DNA from: SZUA-309 sp965230005
GTDB lineage: Bacteria > Pseudomonadota > Gammaproteobacteria > Pseudomonadales > Azotimanducaceae
Direction: 5' to 3'
Assembly (NCBI GenBank): GCA_965230005.1
Contig: OZ245934.1
Coordinates: forward strand, 4,154,001-4,218,000
Length of the DNA: 64,000 nucleotides
Shown: in pieces, positions 8,813 through 18,062 of the stretch
How the letters are laid out: each line of letters begins with the position of its first letter
Position numbering within the stretch: position 1 is the first letter of the stretch
The notes under the pieces: generated by a model
What the model was told of the DNA's origin: nothing
Seen by the model: only the letters and a program-made list of their open reading frames with translations
Databases searched by the model: none
Made by a program: the position numbers and the translations under genes

Positions 8813-9115
8813 ATGGAAGCGATTTTTCTCGGCTTTGTGTTGATGCTGTCCATCTTTCTGGGCTTCGAGCTGATCTCCAAAGTCCCGGCAACCCTGCACA
8901 CGCCGCTCATGTCCGGTGCCAACGCAATCTCCGGCATTACGCTGGTTGGTGCCCTCGGGTCTGCGGGCGCTGGTCTTTCCGAGTGGGCCACCTGGCTCGG
9001 TACCCTGGCCGTGTTTTTTGCCACCATCAACGTGGCCGGTGGTTACATGGTGACCAACCGCATGCTGAGCATGTTCAAGAAAAAAGATGATGCGGGCGCG
9101 GGAGGTCAGTCATGA
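8813..9115 (+). CDS. pntAB: NAD(P)+ transhydrogenase alpha subunit, part 2 (membrane)
   Basis: 100 residues, three hydrophobic helices corresponding to the C-terminal membrane part of an undivided PntA. The landmark segments are FLGFELISKVPATLHTPLMS and the NAISGITLVGA loop, both conserved in the family. It sits 12 bp after pntAA with a GGGAG ribosome-binding site and overlaps pntB by four bases (ATGA), so the subunits are translationally coupled. It forms the proton channel together with PntB. Confidence 0.95.
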   Translation: MEAIFLGFVLMLSIFLGFELISKVPATLHTPLMSGANAISGITLVGALGSAGAGLSEWATWLGTLAVFFATINVAGGYMVTNRMLSMFKKKDDAGAGGQS

Positions 9116-10473
9116 GTGCAGAACTGATCAACGGCATCTATATCGTTGCTGCCGTTCTCTTCATCTTCGGCCTCAAGCAGATGAGCTCGCCGGCAACTGC
9201 CGTGCGGGGCAACCAGCTTTCTGCCATCGGTATGCTGCTCGCCATCGTGGTGACGCTCGCGTCCCGCGGCATCGTCGAATACCAGTGGATTGCCGCAGGC
9301 ATCATTCTCGGCACCATTGTCGGTGCCTTTGCTGCGCAGAAGGTCGCCATGACCTCCATGCCGGAGATGGTGGCGCTCTTCAACGGCTCCGGGGGTATTG
9401 CCAGTCTCTTCGTCGGCTGGGCCGCCCTCTACACGCCGGGTAACACCACCTTTACGGTCGTGACCATCATGCTGTCCGTGCTGATCGGTGGGGTGACCTT
9501 CTCCGGTTCGATCATCGCCTGGGGCAAGCTGTCCGAGGTGATGACGAGCGCCGCGATCGTCTTTGGCGCCCAGCGCATCGTCAACGCCGGGATTCTCGTC
9601 GCTCTCGTGTACTGCGGCGTCATGTTCGCGCTGGATCCGTCTGTCGACTCACCCTACTTCTACGCGGTGATTGGATTGTCGCTGGTGCTCGGCGTCATGG
9701 CGGTGATTCCCATCGGTGGTGCAGACATGCCCGTGGTGATCTCGCTCTTGAACAGCTACTCGGGCCTCGCTGCCTGTGCCGCAGGTTTTGCCATCGGCAA
9801 CAACATCCTCATCGTTGCCGGCTCCCTCGTGGGGGCCGCGGGCATCATCCTCACGAACATCATGTGTAAGGCCATGAACCGATCCCTGGCCAACGTGCTG
9901 TTCTCCGGCTTTGGTGCTGTGAAGACGGCGACCAAGGTGGAAGGCGAGGTGAAGCCGATCAACACGGAAGATGCCTATCTCATCCTCGAGGCAGCGTCCT
10001 CTGTCACCTTCGTGCCCGGCTACGGCATGGCCGTTGCCCAGGCGCAGCACGTGGTGCGCGAGCTCGGTGAAATGCTCGAAGACAACGGCGCGGAAGTGAC
10101 CTACGCCATTCACCCGGTGGCGGGTCGAATGCCCGGACACATGAACGTGCTCCTGGCTGAAGCGAACGTGCCCTACGATCAGCTCGTGGAGATGGAAGAC
10201 ATCAACCCGCGCATCGACAACGTCGATGTGGCTGTGGTGATCGGTGCGAACGACGTCGTCAACCCGGCAGCCCGGGAAGACGAAAACAGCCCGATCTACG
10301 GCATGCCGATCATCAATGTCGATCAGGCCCGCACGGTGTTTGTGCTCAAGCGCTCCATGGCTTCCGGCTTCTCCGGCGTGGATAACCCGCTGTTCTTCGG
10401 CGAAAACACGCGCATGCTCTTTGGTGATGCGAAAGAGTCCATCTCGTCGGTGATCGGCGAGTTCAAGGGCTGA
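9112..10473 (+). CDS. pntB: NAD(P)+ transhydrogenase beta subunit
   Basis: 453 residues. The N-terminal half contains multiple transmembrane helices (domain II). The C-terminal third is the soluble NADP(H)-binding domain III, with VPGYGMAVAQAQH, AIHPVAGRMPGHMNVLLAEA and GANDVVNPAAR. Length matches full-size PntB. It begins with ATGA overlapping pntAB. A perfect nine-base-pair hairpin lies 17 bases after the stop. Together with the two preceding genes it makes a complete transhydrogenase; nothing appears broken. Confidence 0.95.
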   Translation: MSAELINGIYIVAAVLFIFGLKQMSSPATAVRGNQLSAIGMLLAIVVTLASRGIVEYQWIAAGIILGTIVGAFAAQKVAMTSMPEMVALFNGSGGIASLFVGWAALYTPGNTTFTVVTIMLSVLIGGVTFSGSIIAWGKLSEVMTSAAIVFGAQRIVNAGILVALVYCGVMFALDPSVDSPYFYAVIGLSLVLGVMAVIPIGGADMPVVISLLNSYSGLAACAAGFAIGNNILIVAGSLVGAAGIILTNIMCKAMNRSLANVLFSGFGAVKTATKVEGEVKPINTEDAYLILEAASSVTFVPGYGMAVAQAQHVVRELGEMLEDNGAEVTYAIHPVAGRMPGHMNVLLAEANVPYDQLVEMEDINPRIDNVDVAVVIGANDVVNPAAREDENSPIYGMPIINVDQARTVFVLKRSMASGFSGVDNPLFFGENTRMLFGDAKESISSVIGEFKG

Positions 10474-10489
10474 GCTGCTGACGGTGCCC

Positions 10490-10511
10490 GTTACCCGGAC
10501 TGCCGGGTAAC
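10490..10511 (+). terminator. nine-base-pair hairpin after pntB
   Basis: GTTACCCGG-ACTG-CCGGGTAAC forms a perfect nine-base-pair stem with a four-base loop between pntB and the SnoaL-like gene. There is no T run after it on either strand, so it is not a textbook intrinsic terminator. It may be a 3'-end stabilising hairpin for the pnt mRNA or a structure controlling expression of the next gene. Confidence 0.4.
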
Positions 10512-10529
10512 AGGACCCGGAGATCCCCC

Positions 10530-10892
10530 ATGTCGAAACGGGAAATCGTCGAAGCTTTTTATGCCGCTGGCGCCGGTGGCGGTGTGGAAGCCCTCATGGC
10601 GTTCTTCGCCGAAGATGCGGTCTGGGACAATCGGATCGACGATGATCCCATGGGCGGCATCTACGAAGGCCGCCAGAACATCCATGACCGACTGATCTCG
10701 CCCCTCTTTCAGTTCCTGCCGGGAGGCATCAGCACAACCGTTGAGCGGTTTGTTGAAGAAGGCAGCACCGTGCTCTGTCTGAACGCCGGGAGAGGAACCA
10801 CGGTGGAAGGCGCACCCTTCGAAAGGCGTTACGCACACCTGTTTGATTTCGACGGGGACCGCTTCGTCCGCGTGACTGAGTTTCGCAGCTGA
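10530..10892 (+). CDS. SnoaL/NTF2-like protein
   Basis: 120 residues, a single cone-shaped alpha+beta barrel of the SnoaL-like/NTF2 superfamily: helix MSKREIVEAFYAA, then FFAEDAVWDNR, a GIYEGRQNI motif and beta strands ending in YAHLFDFDGDRFVRVTEFRS. The family includes isomerases, hydrolases and ligand carriers; the substrate cannot be deduced. It follows pntB by 56 bp and ends 15 bp before a convergent kinase-like gene. A second, divergent member of the same superfamily lies 1 kb downstream. Confidence 0.75.
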   Translation: MSKREIVEAFYAAGAGGGVEALMAFFAEDAVWDNRIDDDPMGGIYEGRQNIHDRLISPLFQFLPGGISTTVERFVEEGSTVLCLNAGRGTTVEGAPFERRYAHLFDFDGDRFVRVTEFRS

Positions 10893-10907
10893 CGGTAGTG
10901 CCCCCGC

Positions 10908-11786
10908 TCATGCGGTGCCGGGGTGATTGACGGCCGCCGCCACGAACACGAGTAAGCGTTCGCGGACCAGGCCCGTCGAAAGGCCATGGAGGCCAAAGCT
11001 CTCCCACGGCGCATAGGGCGTCACTTCCGGCAGGGCGCTGAAGGCATCATCGAGATCCCAGTAGGGTTCGTGCTGGTAGCCGGGCATCGCTCGCTTGTAA
11101 CCGGCCAGAAAACGATCGGCGGCCGACTGGCCGTACATGAGCGCGAGGTTCAAGCGGCAATGCGCCACGTCCACCCCCGCCGGCCCCATGCAGGCATTGA
11201 TCCAGTCGACGATGCCGCTGATCCGGTCTGCTTCCCAGAGCACGTTCACCGGGTGGTAGTCACGGTGTATGAAGCCGGGTGTCCATGACGGTGGCTGACG
11301 CAGTCGCGACCACGCCGACTCCCACAGTGCCTCGTCCGACCACCAGTCCGGACGATCCTCCTGGGTGGCGTTGTTCCAGGATTCATAGGTCTGCTCGACA
11401 AGGACTGTGGTCTCGTGGATATCGCTGAGGGTACCGGCGAGCGCGTCCAGCCAGTGCCCGGGTGGCTCAGCGGGCAGATGGACCCGGCCCGGCAGCAGTG
11501 ACATGAGCACGCCGTTCTCCGGCAATCGACCCAGGGGGCGGGGTGTCTGCAGATCGACGTCGGCGAGGGCTGCGAGTATGTCGAGCTCCCGCTGCACGAG
11601 CATGTCCGCCGACGCCTCCCAGCGATCCTCGCGAAACCGTCTCAGCACTGCATCTCCCTGGTCCATGCGGATGCGATAAAGATCGGCGGAGGTGGCGCCA
11701 TCCATGGCGGTGACGTCGAGCGGGGCTGCACCGAGGATGCTGCGAAGGGCTGCGCGCGTCCGCTCGTCCAGGGCATGCTCGTTCAC
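10908..11786 (-). CDS. aminoglycoside phosphotransferase-family kinase
   Basis: About 292 residues of the APH/choline kinase-like fold. The catalytic loop is visible as FIHRDYHPVNVLW (HxDxxxxN) and the metal-binding DFG equivalent as GIVDWINA. N-terminal nucleotide-lobe strands are short. The family phosphorylates small hydroxyl substrates; chromosomal members in environmental bacteria are rarely resistance genes, so the substrate is left open. The start is uncertain: I chose a GTG at 11786, and a TTG at 11795 is the alternative. Longer reading would run into the divergent SnoaL-like gene. Confidence 0.68.
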   Translation of the reverse strand: MNEHALDERTRAALRSILGAAPLDVTAMDGATSADLYRIRMDQGDAVLRRFREDRWEASADMLVQRELDILAALADVDLQTPRPLGRLPENGVLMSLLPGRVHLPAEPPGHWLDALAGTLSDIHETTVLVEQTYESWNNATQEDRPDWWSDEALWESAWSRLRQPPSWTPGFIHRDYHPVNVLWEADRISGIVDWINACMGPAGVDVAHCRLNLALMYGQSAADRFLAGYKRAMPGYQHEPYWDLDDAFSALPEVTPYAPWESFGLHGLSTGLVRERLLVFVAAAVNHPGTA

Positions 11787-11859
11787 GGCGTTCAACTCAG
11801 CTGTGTCGTGTCTCAACAGGGGTCGTACTATAGCCAGCCACCCGACGGGAGCCATGCCT

Positions 11860-12306
11860 ATGACCACGGAAGCCCTCACCGCGCAGGTCCGCGCCGAAGT
11901 TGAAGCGTTACACGAGTTCTTCGTCGGCTGGTTCGGGGGCACCTTGCCGGAAACGGTATTCAAAGCGGATTTTCTTGATCGCTTTGCGGCCGATCTCGTG
12001 TTCATCCCGCCCGCGGGCCACTTCTTCGGCCTCGAGGACCTCGCCGGTTCCGTCCGGCAGGGCTATGGGAGCAACGCAGACTTCCGGGTGCAGATCCGAA
12101 ACGTCAACGTGCACCACGTGTTCCCGGAGCATGTGTTGGCCACCTATGAGGAATGGCAGCGCAACGCCCGGGCGTCCACGCCGCCGGATAATGCGCGCCT
12201 GGCCACGGTGCTGTTCCAGATCGACGGCGATCGCCTGCGCTGGCTGCACATCCACGAGACCTGGTTGCCGCAAGCCCTCATGGCGGCGGGTCCCTATGAC
12301 TTTTAG
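11860..12306 (+). CDS. SnoaL/NTF2-like protein
   Basis: About 148 residues with a SnoaL-like layout: an N-terminal helical stretch, FLDRFAADLVFIPPAGHFFG, then LEDLAGSVRQGYG and a strand-rich C-terminal part ending WLHIHETWLPQALM. I took the ATG at 11860 because GGGAG lies eight bases upstream; another ATG at 11854 is in frame but too close to that site. It is divergent from the kinase-like gene. Function unknown; a small-molecule binding or isomerase role is only suggested by the fold. Confidence 0.68.
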   Translation: MTTEALTAQVRAEVEALHEFFVGWFGGTLPETVFKADFLDRFAADLVFIPPAGHFFGLEDLAGSVRQGYGSNADFRVQIRNVNVHHVFPEHVLATYEEWQRNARASTPPDNARLATVLFQIDGDRLRWLHIHETWLPQALMAAGPYDF

Positions 12307-12362
12307 ACGATCGCTCAGACGCTGAGCAACGACGCGCTGACGCCGTTGCCCAGCGCGAGCCG

Positions 12363-13139
12363 CTATTCTTCGGGTGGCGCCACCATCTGTTCGGCGAACC
12401 AGAGGCTCGTTGCACACTCGAAGGTGGTGTTGAAGTGGCGCAGCAGCATACCCGAGCCCGGCGATGCTGCGAACGCCGCCTGTCCATCTGACCAGGCGGT
12501 CACGCTTGGGTTAACGCTGAAGATGTAGCGATCGACCGAGTTCGGGCTGTGCGTGATCGGCGTGGCGATGTAGATCGCCGTCTGGTCGTAGGCTTCCATG
12601 CTGCCCAGCACACCACGAGCGTGGCTTTCGAAATCCAGCACGTCCTGATCGCTGATGCCGTGGCGCAGTGTGCATGCGTTCGAGGTGATGAACGATGTTT
12701 CAGCCCCGGGTGCTGCGCTGCTGCCCATGTGAATCGGCTTAACCGTGAAGAGATTGTTTTCGCAGTCCCCGTCGACGGAGGCGAAACGCTCGTCTATGCG
12801 GTCCGTATCTGCCGCGCCATAGGCCGCAATATCTGCGGCGAAGGCGCCGAGATTTGCATAAAGGTCAAACCAGACGTGATCGAAGGGAACGCCGCCTTTG
12901 AAGAGGTTCCAGACGTAGGCCGGTGGGGTTTCGAGCCCCTCTTTCCCCGACTCTCGAACGTAGTAGTCCCGCGCAGCACGCAGGTCGTCCATGTCCTTTC
13001 CATCTTTGAAGTTGCAGGCGAAGGTCGCCATGACGCCGGGACCGTCCGCCGCCTCGCCGTGGTTGTCGGCGTAGGTGACGCCCGATGCGAGACCGAAAGT
13101 CACGACGGCGGAAATGAGAAAGTGCGTTAGCTTAGTCAC
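12363..13139 (-). CDS. secreted hypothetical protein, unrecognised
   Basis: 258 residues. The first 24 form a clean Sec signal peptide (MTKLTHFLISAVVTFGLASG, then VTYA before DNHG). The mature protein has four cysteines (in FACNFKDG, DGDCENN, NACTLRHG and FECATS), an even number compatible with two disulfides in the periplasm. The repeated theme CNFKDGKDMDDL and CTLRHGISDQDVLDFE suggests two related halves: a Cys-containing strand, then Lys/Arg-His/Asp-Gly, then an acidic helix, which resembles a duplicated ferredoxin-like dimeric barrel. I do not recognise a named family and infer no reaction. It ends convergent to the SnoaL-like gene. Confidence 0.6.
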   Translation of the reverse strand: MTKLTHFLISAVVTFGLASGVTYADNHGEAADGPGVMATFACNFKDGKDMDDLRAARDYYVRESGKEGLETPPAYVWNLFKGGVPFDHVWFDLYANLGAFAADIAAYGAADTDRIDERFASVDGDCENNLFTVKPIHMGSSAAPGAETSFITSNACTLRHGISDQDVLDFESHARGVLGSMEAYDQTAIYIATPITHSPNSVDRYIFSVNPSVTAWSDGQAAFAASPGSGMLLRHFNTTFECATSLWFAEQMVAPPEE

Positions 13140-13468
13140 TGAGATCTCCCGTTAACTGATGATCAACGGGGACGGGCGAACCGCTGGCGTGCGACTTCCC
13201 ACCTCAAATCTCGTCCTCCCCTGTCTGCAGTGTCTGTCAATTTGCCGTGCACCACAACAGGGCGGCGCACGACGATGGACGCCTGCCCGCGGGTTGGATG
13301 CCGGGGAACCAGGGGCCACGGGTGGTTTCAGACCGTATATCGGAGCTAGGGGCGCATGCCCCGGAGCCGCGACAGGCGTCACGTACTGAACGCTAAGCTA
13401 CTGATTTTTCTGGATGTTGTTGTCTCTGCCAGGCACTCTTGGGGTTCGTGACGTGAAGAGGACACTTC
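13140..13468. other. 329-bp intergenic region
   Basis: This non-coding gap separates the divergent secreted-protein and DUF2339 genes and presumably holds both promoters. I see no convincing -35/-10 pair and no gene. A small hairpin, GGGGC-GCAT-GCCCC, lies near 13349-13362, and a T-rich patch (TGATTTTTCTGG) lies near 13400. Short open frames across it have no ribosome-binding site or recognisable protein. Confidence 0.5.
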
Positions 13469-16225
13469 ATGCACTACCTGCTTGCCTTCGTGGGTGCGCT
13501 CCTCGGGTCGGGGCTCGGCATCAATGGCGGATTTCTCATCGGCGCTGCGGTCGGATTGCTTGGCGGTCTGCTGTGGAAACAGCACCAGGCGCTGAAAAAC
13601 CTCGAAGCGCGGCTCGATGCGCTCGCTGGCGGAGAGCCGGCGGAAGCACCTACTACGGGGCGCGAGCCGGTGCCTGCAGCCTCGTCTCAGGCCTCGCCGT
13701 CAGCCATTGCCGCGCCTGAACCAGCCGCTGATCAATTGGGAACCTCCGAGCCTGGAGGTGCGGCGAACGCCTCACAACGCCCGCCAGGCCAGCAGTTGCC
13801 GCCCCCTGCGGCATCCGGTCCCCGACCGCCTTCGGCCCTGGTGCAACGCCTCGGCGCCCTGGTGGAGGGCATCAAGCGCTTCCTCACCACGGGCAATCCG
13901 GTCGTGCGCATCGGCGCCGTGGTGCTCTTCATCGGTTTGGCGTACCTCATGCGTTATGCCTACGAGCACTCGCTGGTTCCTCTCGAGCTCAGGCTGGCGG
14001 GGGCCGCGCTGCTCGGCGTGGGACTGCTCGCGATCGGCTGGCGCCTGCGAGGCCGGACGGACACCTATGGCTTGATTCTCCAGGGTGTGGGTCTAGCGAT
14101 CCTGTATCTCACCGTCTTCGCCTCGTCGCGGCTGTACGAACTCCTGCCCATGAGTGCCGCTTTCCTGATGCTCGTTGTGCTCGTGGCCGGTGCGTCGGTG
14201 CTCGCCGTGCTGCAGCGCAGTCAGGCGCTCGCTATTTTCTCCATGAGCGGCGGTTTTCTCGCTCCGGTGCTCACCTCCACCGGCGAAGGTAGCCACGTCG
14301 CCCTCTTTTCCTACTACGCACTGCTGAACGGCGGCATCCTCGTCATGGCCTGGTTCCGGCAGTGGCGCTGGCTGAACTGGACCGGCTTCGTGTTTACCTT
14401 TCTCATCGGGGCGAGCTGGGGGATCGAGTACTACCGGCCCGAACACTATGCCTCCACGCAGCCGTTCCTGATTCTGTTCTTTTTCTTCTACCTGGCTGTG
14501 AGCGTGCTCTTCGCGCGCCATCGTGACGTGAAACTCAAGGGCCTGGTGGACGGAACTCTCGTATTCGGTACGCCCGTCATAGCCTTTACGCTACAGGCTG
14601 CACTGGTGCAGGACATGCCCTTCGGTCTTGCCTTCTCCGCCCTGGGTGCGGCCATCGTCTACACGCTTCTCGTGGTCTGGCTGCGGCGCAGCGGCCATGG
14701 GGCGGCGCTGCTGGATCGATCCTTTCTGGCGCTGGCGGTGGTGTTCATGACCCTCGCCGTCCCCTTCGCTTTCGACAATCAGCGCTTTACGGCGGCGACC
14801 TGGGCTCTGGAAGGGGCGGGGATCTTCTGGGTCGGTGTGCGTCAGGGTCAACGTCTGCCCCGGGCGTTTGGACTTCTGTTACAACTGGGGGCCGGCGTCG
14901 TCTTCGCGGCACAGATCGGCCGGCCCGCGGCGGAGGTCCTGTTCCTGAACAGCGCCTATCTCGGCTGTGCGTTCCTTGGTCTTGCCGGAGTCTTCACCGC
15001 CTTTGTCATCGGCCGTCATGCAGACGCCTTGACCCGCATCGAGCGGGCGCTCGGCTATGGGTTGCTCGCCTGGGGCGTGTTCTGGTGGCTTGCGGGAGGT
15101 TTCCGGGAGCTGTCGCTGTCCACACCCGGCGAAGAGCGGTTCGTTGCGACGAACACCGGCGAACACCTGTTCCTCGTGTATGCGGCGCTGTCCGCGTTTC
15201 TGCTCACCTTTTTTGCCCGCGCGCGCGACTGGTCGCAGGGCATGGGTCCGGGCTTTCTGATCCTGCCGCTCGCTGCTCTTGTTCTCGCCGCGGTCGACAT
15301 CAGCTGGTCGCGTGGCACCCTCTTCGGGGATTTCGGCTGGCTGGCCTGGCCGCTGGTCTTCGGCTTCCTGCTCTGGCACCTGCGCGCCGTTGACGCAGCA
15401 CCCGCTGAAGACCAGCCGGCGAGGATTGCCACTCGCCTTGCGGTGCTCTGGCACGCGGGACTCTGGTGGTTTGCGACGCTGTTTCTGGGCTGGAATCTGG
15501 CGGCCGTGGTCGATGAGTTCCTTCCTGCCTCGGTCTGGACCTATGTCCTCTGGGGCGCCGTTCCGCTCGGCGTCATGGCGCTTCTGCTGCGCTTCGAAGG
15601 CGTTCAGCGCTGGCCCTTTGTGGCCGAACCAGGCGCCTATTTCGGCTGGGGCTGGCTCGTCGGCTACGTGTACCTGCTGAGCTGGCTGCTCTCGACGAGC
15701 ATCGTGCCCGGAGATCCGGCGCCGATTCCCTATCTGGTGGTGTTCAATCCCCTGGAGCTGGTGCAGGCAGCCGTGCTGCTTCTCGGGGCCTGGCAGGTGA
15801 AACGCCATCCGGAGCTCGGTCAGACCCTTCAGGGCGGTGCTGCCGCCCTGGGACTCATTGCTTTCGCCTGGTTGAACAGCGTGGCGGCCCGGGCCGTACA
15901 TTTTTACGGCGGCGTCGACTACCCCGTGGATCGGCTGCTCACGAGCGGTGCATTCCTCACCACGGCGACGATCCTCTGGACGAGTCTTGCCCTGGTGCTC
16001 ATGGGTTATGCCACCCGGCGCGCCGTGCGGGGCTACTGGGTCGTTGGCGCGTCACTGCTCGGTGCTGTGCTGGTAAAGCTCTTCTTCGTGGACATGCCGA
16101 ACCTGGATCTCGTGGGTCGCATCATCTCTTTCATCAGCGTTGGTGTGCTGATGCTGATCATCGGCTACTTTGCACCCATCCCGCCGCGGGCTGAGCACAA
16201 GGACGATATGGAACCGGTTCGATGA
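13469..16225 (+). CDS. DUF2339 polytopic membrane protein
   Basis: 918 residues. The first helix pair (about 1-35) with the glycine-rich GALLGSGLGINGGFLIGAAV is followed by a KNLEARLDAL helix, an Ala/Pro/Gly-rich linker to about residue 130, and then some two dozen closely packed membrane helices to the C-terminus. This is the DUF2339 layout (predicted inner-membrane protein of unknown function). It overlaps the next gene by four bases, and that gene encodes DUF3999; the two families commonly pair, so they probably act as one envelope complex (inference). ATG at 13469. Confidence 0.85.
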   Translation: MHYLLAFVGALLGSGLGINGGFLIGAAVGLLGGLLWKQHQALKNLEARLDALAGGEPAEAPTTGREPVPAASSQASPSAIAAPEPAADQLGTSEPGGAANASQRPPGQQLPPPAASGPRPPSALVQRLGALVEGIKRFLTTGNPVVRIGAVVLFIGLAYLMRYAYEHSLVPLELRLAGAALLGVGLLAIGWRLRGRTDTYGLILQGVGLAILYLTVFASSRLYELLPMSAAFLMLVVLVAGASVLAVLQRSQALAIFSMSGGFLAPVLTSTGEGSHVALFSYYALLNGGILVMAWFRQWRWLNWTGFVFTFLIGASWGIEYYRPEHYASTQPFLILFFFFYLAVSVLFARHRDVKLKGLVDGTLVFGTPVIAFTLQAALVQDMPFGLAFSALGAAIVYTLLVVWLRRSGHGAALLDRSFLALAVVFMTLAVPFAFDNQRFTAATWALEGAGIFWVGVRQGQRLPRAFGLLLQLGAGVVFAAQIGRPAAEVLFLNSAYLGCAFLGLAGVFTAFVIGRHADALTRIERALGYGLLAWGVFWWLAGGFRELSLSTPGEERFVATNTGEHLFLVYAALSAFLLTFFARARDWSQGMGPGFLILPLAALVLAAVDISWSRGTLFGDFGWLAWPLVFGFLLWHLRAVDAAPAEDQPARIATRLAVLWHAGLWWFATLFLGWNLAAVVDEFLPASVWTYVLWGAVPLGVMALLLRFEGVQRWPFVAEPGAYFGWGWLVGYVYLLSWLLSTSIVPGDPAPIPYLVVFNPLELVQAAVLLLGAWQVKRHPELGQTLQGGAAALGLIAFAWLNSVAARAVHFYGGVDYPVDRLLTSGAFLTTATILWTSLALVLMGYATRRAVRGYWVVGASLLGAVLVKLFFVDMPNLDLVGRIISFISVGVLMLIIGYFAPIPPRAEHKDDMEPVR

Positions 16226-17556
16226 TGAGACTGCTCACCTCCTTTGCCCTGGCCCTCGCTCTGACCCTGGCCCCCGGTCTTGTCACGCAGGCTGCAAGTT
16301 CGGACTTTGCGCGTGGACTCCTCCTCGCGACGACGGAGGGCCTTCACGCCCATCGGGTACTGCTCCCCGACGAGCTTTATGGCTGGGTAACCCGGGCGGA
16401 CCTCGGTGACGTGCGGGTGCTCAACCGCGATCAGGAAGAGATGCCTTACACCCTGCGGCGACCCCAGGGCAGCTCGGAGTATTCGGCGTGGGTGCCGGTG
16501 CCCCTGTTCCCCTTACCCTCGCTGGATCGCCCGGCGGCGGAATCGGGTCAGCTGGAGATCAAAGTCGATGATCTTGGTGCCGTGGTGTCGGTGACCGGGA
16601 CACCATCGGACAGCCCGCACCGGGCTTATCTGCTCGATCTATCCGGCGTTAAGCCAGTTCCCTCCGAACTGCAACTCCAGTGGACGCAGCAGGGCCGCGA
16701 GTTCGTTGGTCGGGTACGTCTGGAGACGAGCGACAACCTCGATGACTGGCGGTTGCTCCTCGAGTCAACGACGGTGGCGCAGCTTCGCAACGACGCCCAG
16801 GAGGTGCGCCTCGATCGCCTGACGATCCCCGTCCGCAAAGCGCGCTACCTGCGCATCGTCCAGACCGAAGGCAACGCCCCGCTTGAACTGGTGGAAGTCA
16901 GCGCCCGCCAACGCGCGCTGGCGCTGCCGCAGCGGCGCTTCCAGGTGCTGAGCCCCGAGGCGGGCGATGAGGACTGGTTCAGCTTCGATGCGGGTGGGTT
17001 CTATCCCGTCGACCGGGTGCGGGTCGTCCAGGACGGTGGCGGCGGCAACTATCTGATCACCGTGCGCCTCCAATCCCGAGACGATGCTGAAGCGCCGTGG
17101 CGGGAGCGGGGTCTGCGGACCTTCTACCGCACGACGATTGCCGGCCGGGTGGCGCAAGCCGAGCCGCTGAAGGTCGCCGACCCGGATCGGTTCTGGCGAT
17201 TCTCTCTCGAAGGGGCGTCACTCACGGCGCCGCGCCTGGAGCTTGGCTGGCTGCCGGACGAACTGGTTTTTCTCGCTCAGGGGGCGGCGCCCTATGTGCT
17301 CGCCTATGGCCAGGCTGGCCTCGAGGGCCGCCCCTGGCCGCTCACGGAACTGCTGCGGCAGCTCAATGGCGGCACCCTGCCGACCCTGGATGATCTGCCC
17401 GAGGCCCGTCTGGGCACGCCGGAGATGCTTGGCGGCCCCGAGCGTCTCCTCGCAGCGCCGGAGCCCGTTGACTGGCAAAGGGTCGTGCTCTGGGCCGTGC
17501 TGGTGCTCGGGGTGCTGGTGGTCGGTTTCTTTGCCCTGCGCCTGCTTCGGGAGTAG
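16222..17556 (+). CDS. DUF3999 exported protein
   Basis: 444 residues with a Sec signal peptide (to about residue 25), a large beta-rich periplasmic region and a single C-terminal membrane helix (about 418-440, VVLWAVLVLGVLVVGFFALRL) followed by a short basic tail. The order signal peptide, discoidin-like beta domains and anchor matches DUF3999. Segments such as GWVTRADLGDVRVLNRD and RYLRIV are typical. It is coupled to DUF2339 by an ATGA overlap. Function unknown; cell-surface or envelope role inferred from topology. Confidence 0.82.
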   Translation: MMRLLTSFALALALTLAPGLVTQAASSDFARGLLLATTEGLHAHRVLLPDELYGWVTRADLGDVRVLNRDQEEMPYTLRRPQGSSEYSAWVPVPLFPLPSLDRPAAESGQLEIKVDDLGAVVSVTGTPSDSPHRAYLLDLSGVKPVPSELQLQWTQQGREFVGRVRLETSDNLDDWRLLLESTTVAQLRNDAQEVRLDRLTIPVRKARYLRIVQTEGNAPLELVEVSARQRALALPQRRFQVLSPEAGDEDWFSFDAGGFYPVDRVRVVQDGGGGNYLITVRLQSRDDAEAPWRERGLRTFYRTTIAGRVAQAEPLKVADPDRFWRFSLEGASLTAPRLELGWLPDELVFLAQGAAPYVLAYGQAGLEGRPWPLTELLRQLNGGTLPTLDDLPEARLGTPEMLGGPERLLAAPEPVDWQRVVLWAVLVLGVLVVGFFALRLLRE

Positions 17557-17594
17557 TGACTGCCGGCCGTTGATCGGTCAGCCAGGCCGCCTGC

Positions 17595-18062
17595 TCAAAG
17601 CTGTTTCCACATGAAGGTGCTGTTCGGATCCTCCCGGTATTCAGCGAAAGGTCCGCACTCATCAAAATCGAAGCGCGTGTAGAGCGACAGCGCCGGCGCA
17701 AATTCCTCCATGGGGCCCGTCTCCAGATAAAGCGCCCGGTAGCCGCGGCTGCGGGCGGTTTTGATGATGTGTTCGAGCATGCAGGCGCCAACGCCGCGGC
17801 CCCGGAAGGCTTCGGCCGTGCGCATGGATTTGATCTCGCCGGTATTGTCACCGAGATCTTTCAGGGCGCCGCAGCCGAGGAGCGTATTCTCGTCCCAGAT
17901 CGACCAGAAGGTGATGCCCGGCGCCTGGAGCCCCTCGATGTCGAGGGCATGAACGGACTCGGCTGGCGTGATGGCATGCATGTCTTCGAGGTGGTCTGCC
18001 AGCAAGGTACGGATTTCCGTGCCGGTGATCGGATCTTCGATGATGCGGAAGGGGTGGCTCAT
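17595..18062 (-). CDS. GNAT-family N-acetyltransferase
   Basis: 155 residues, a single GNAT domain. The acetyl-CoA pyrophosphate loop is AFRGRGVGACML (about residues 85-96), preceded by the beta4 strand GEIKSMRT and followed by ARSRGYRALYLETG and a typical LYTRFDFDECGPF end. It transfers an acetyl group from acetyl-CoA to an amine; substrate unknown. Overall it resembles the small stand-alone YsnE/PhnO-like acetyltransferases. It ends convergent to DUF3999 with a 38-bp gap. Confidence 0.82.
   Translation of the reverse strand: MSHPFRIIEDPITGTEIRTLLADHLEDMHAITPAESVHALDIEGLQAPGITFWSIWDENTLLGCGALKDLGDNTGEIKSMRTAEAFRGRGVGACMLEHIIKTARSRGYRALYLETGPMEEFAPALSLYTRFDFDECGPFAEYREDPNSTFMWKQL

Noticed and set aside
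10908..11786. Aminoglycoside resistance gene
   Set aside because: Only the general APH kinase fold is visible; there is no mobile element or resistance context, so the substrate should not be assumed to be an antibiotic.
12313..12327. GCTCAG-ACG-CTGAGC dyad as a terminator between convergent genes
   Set aside because: It is only a six-base stem without a T run on either strand; too weak to call.
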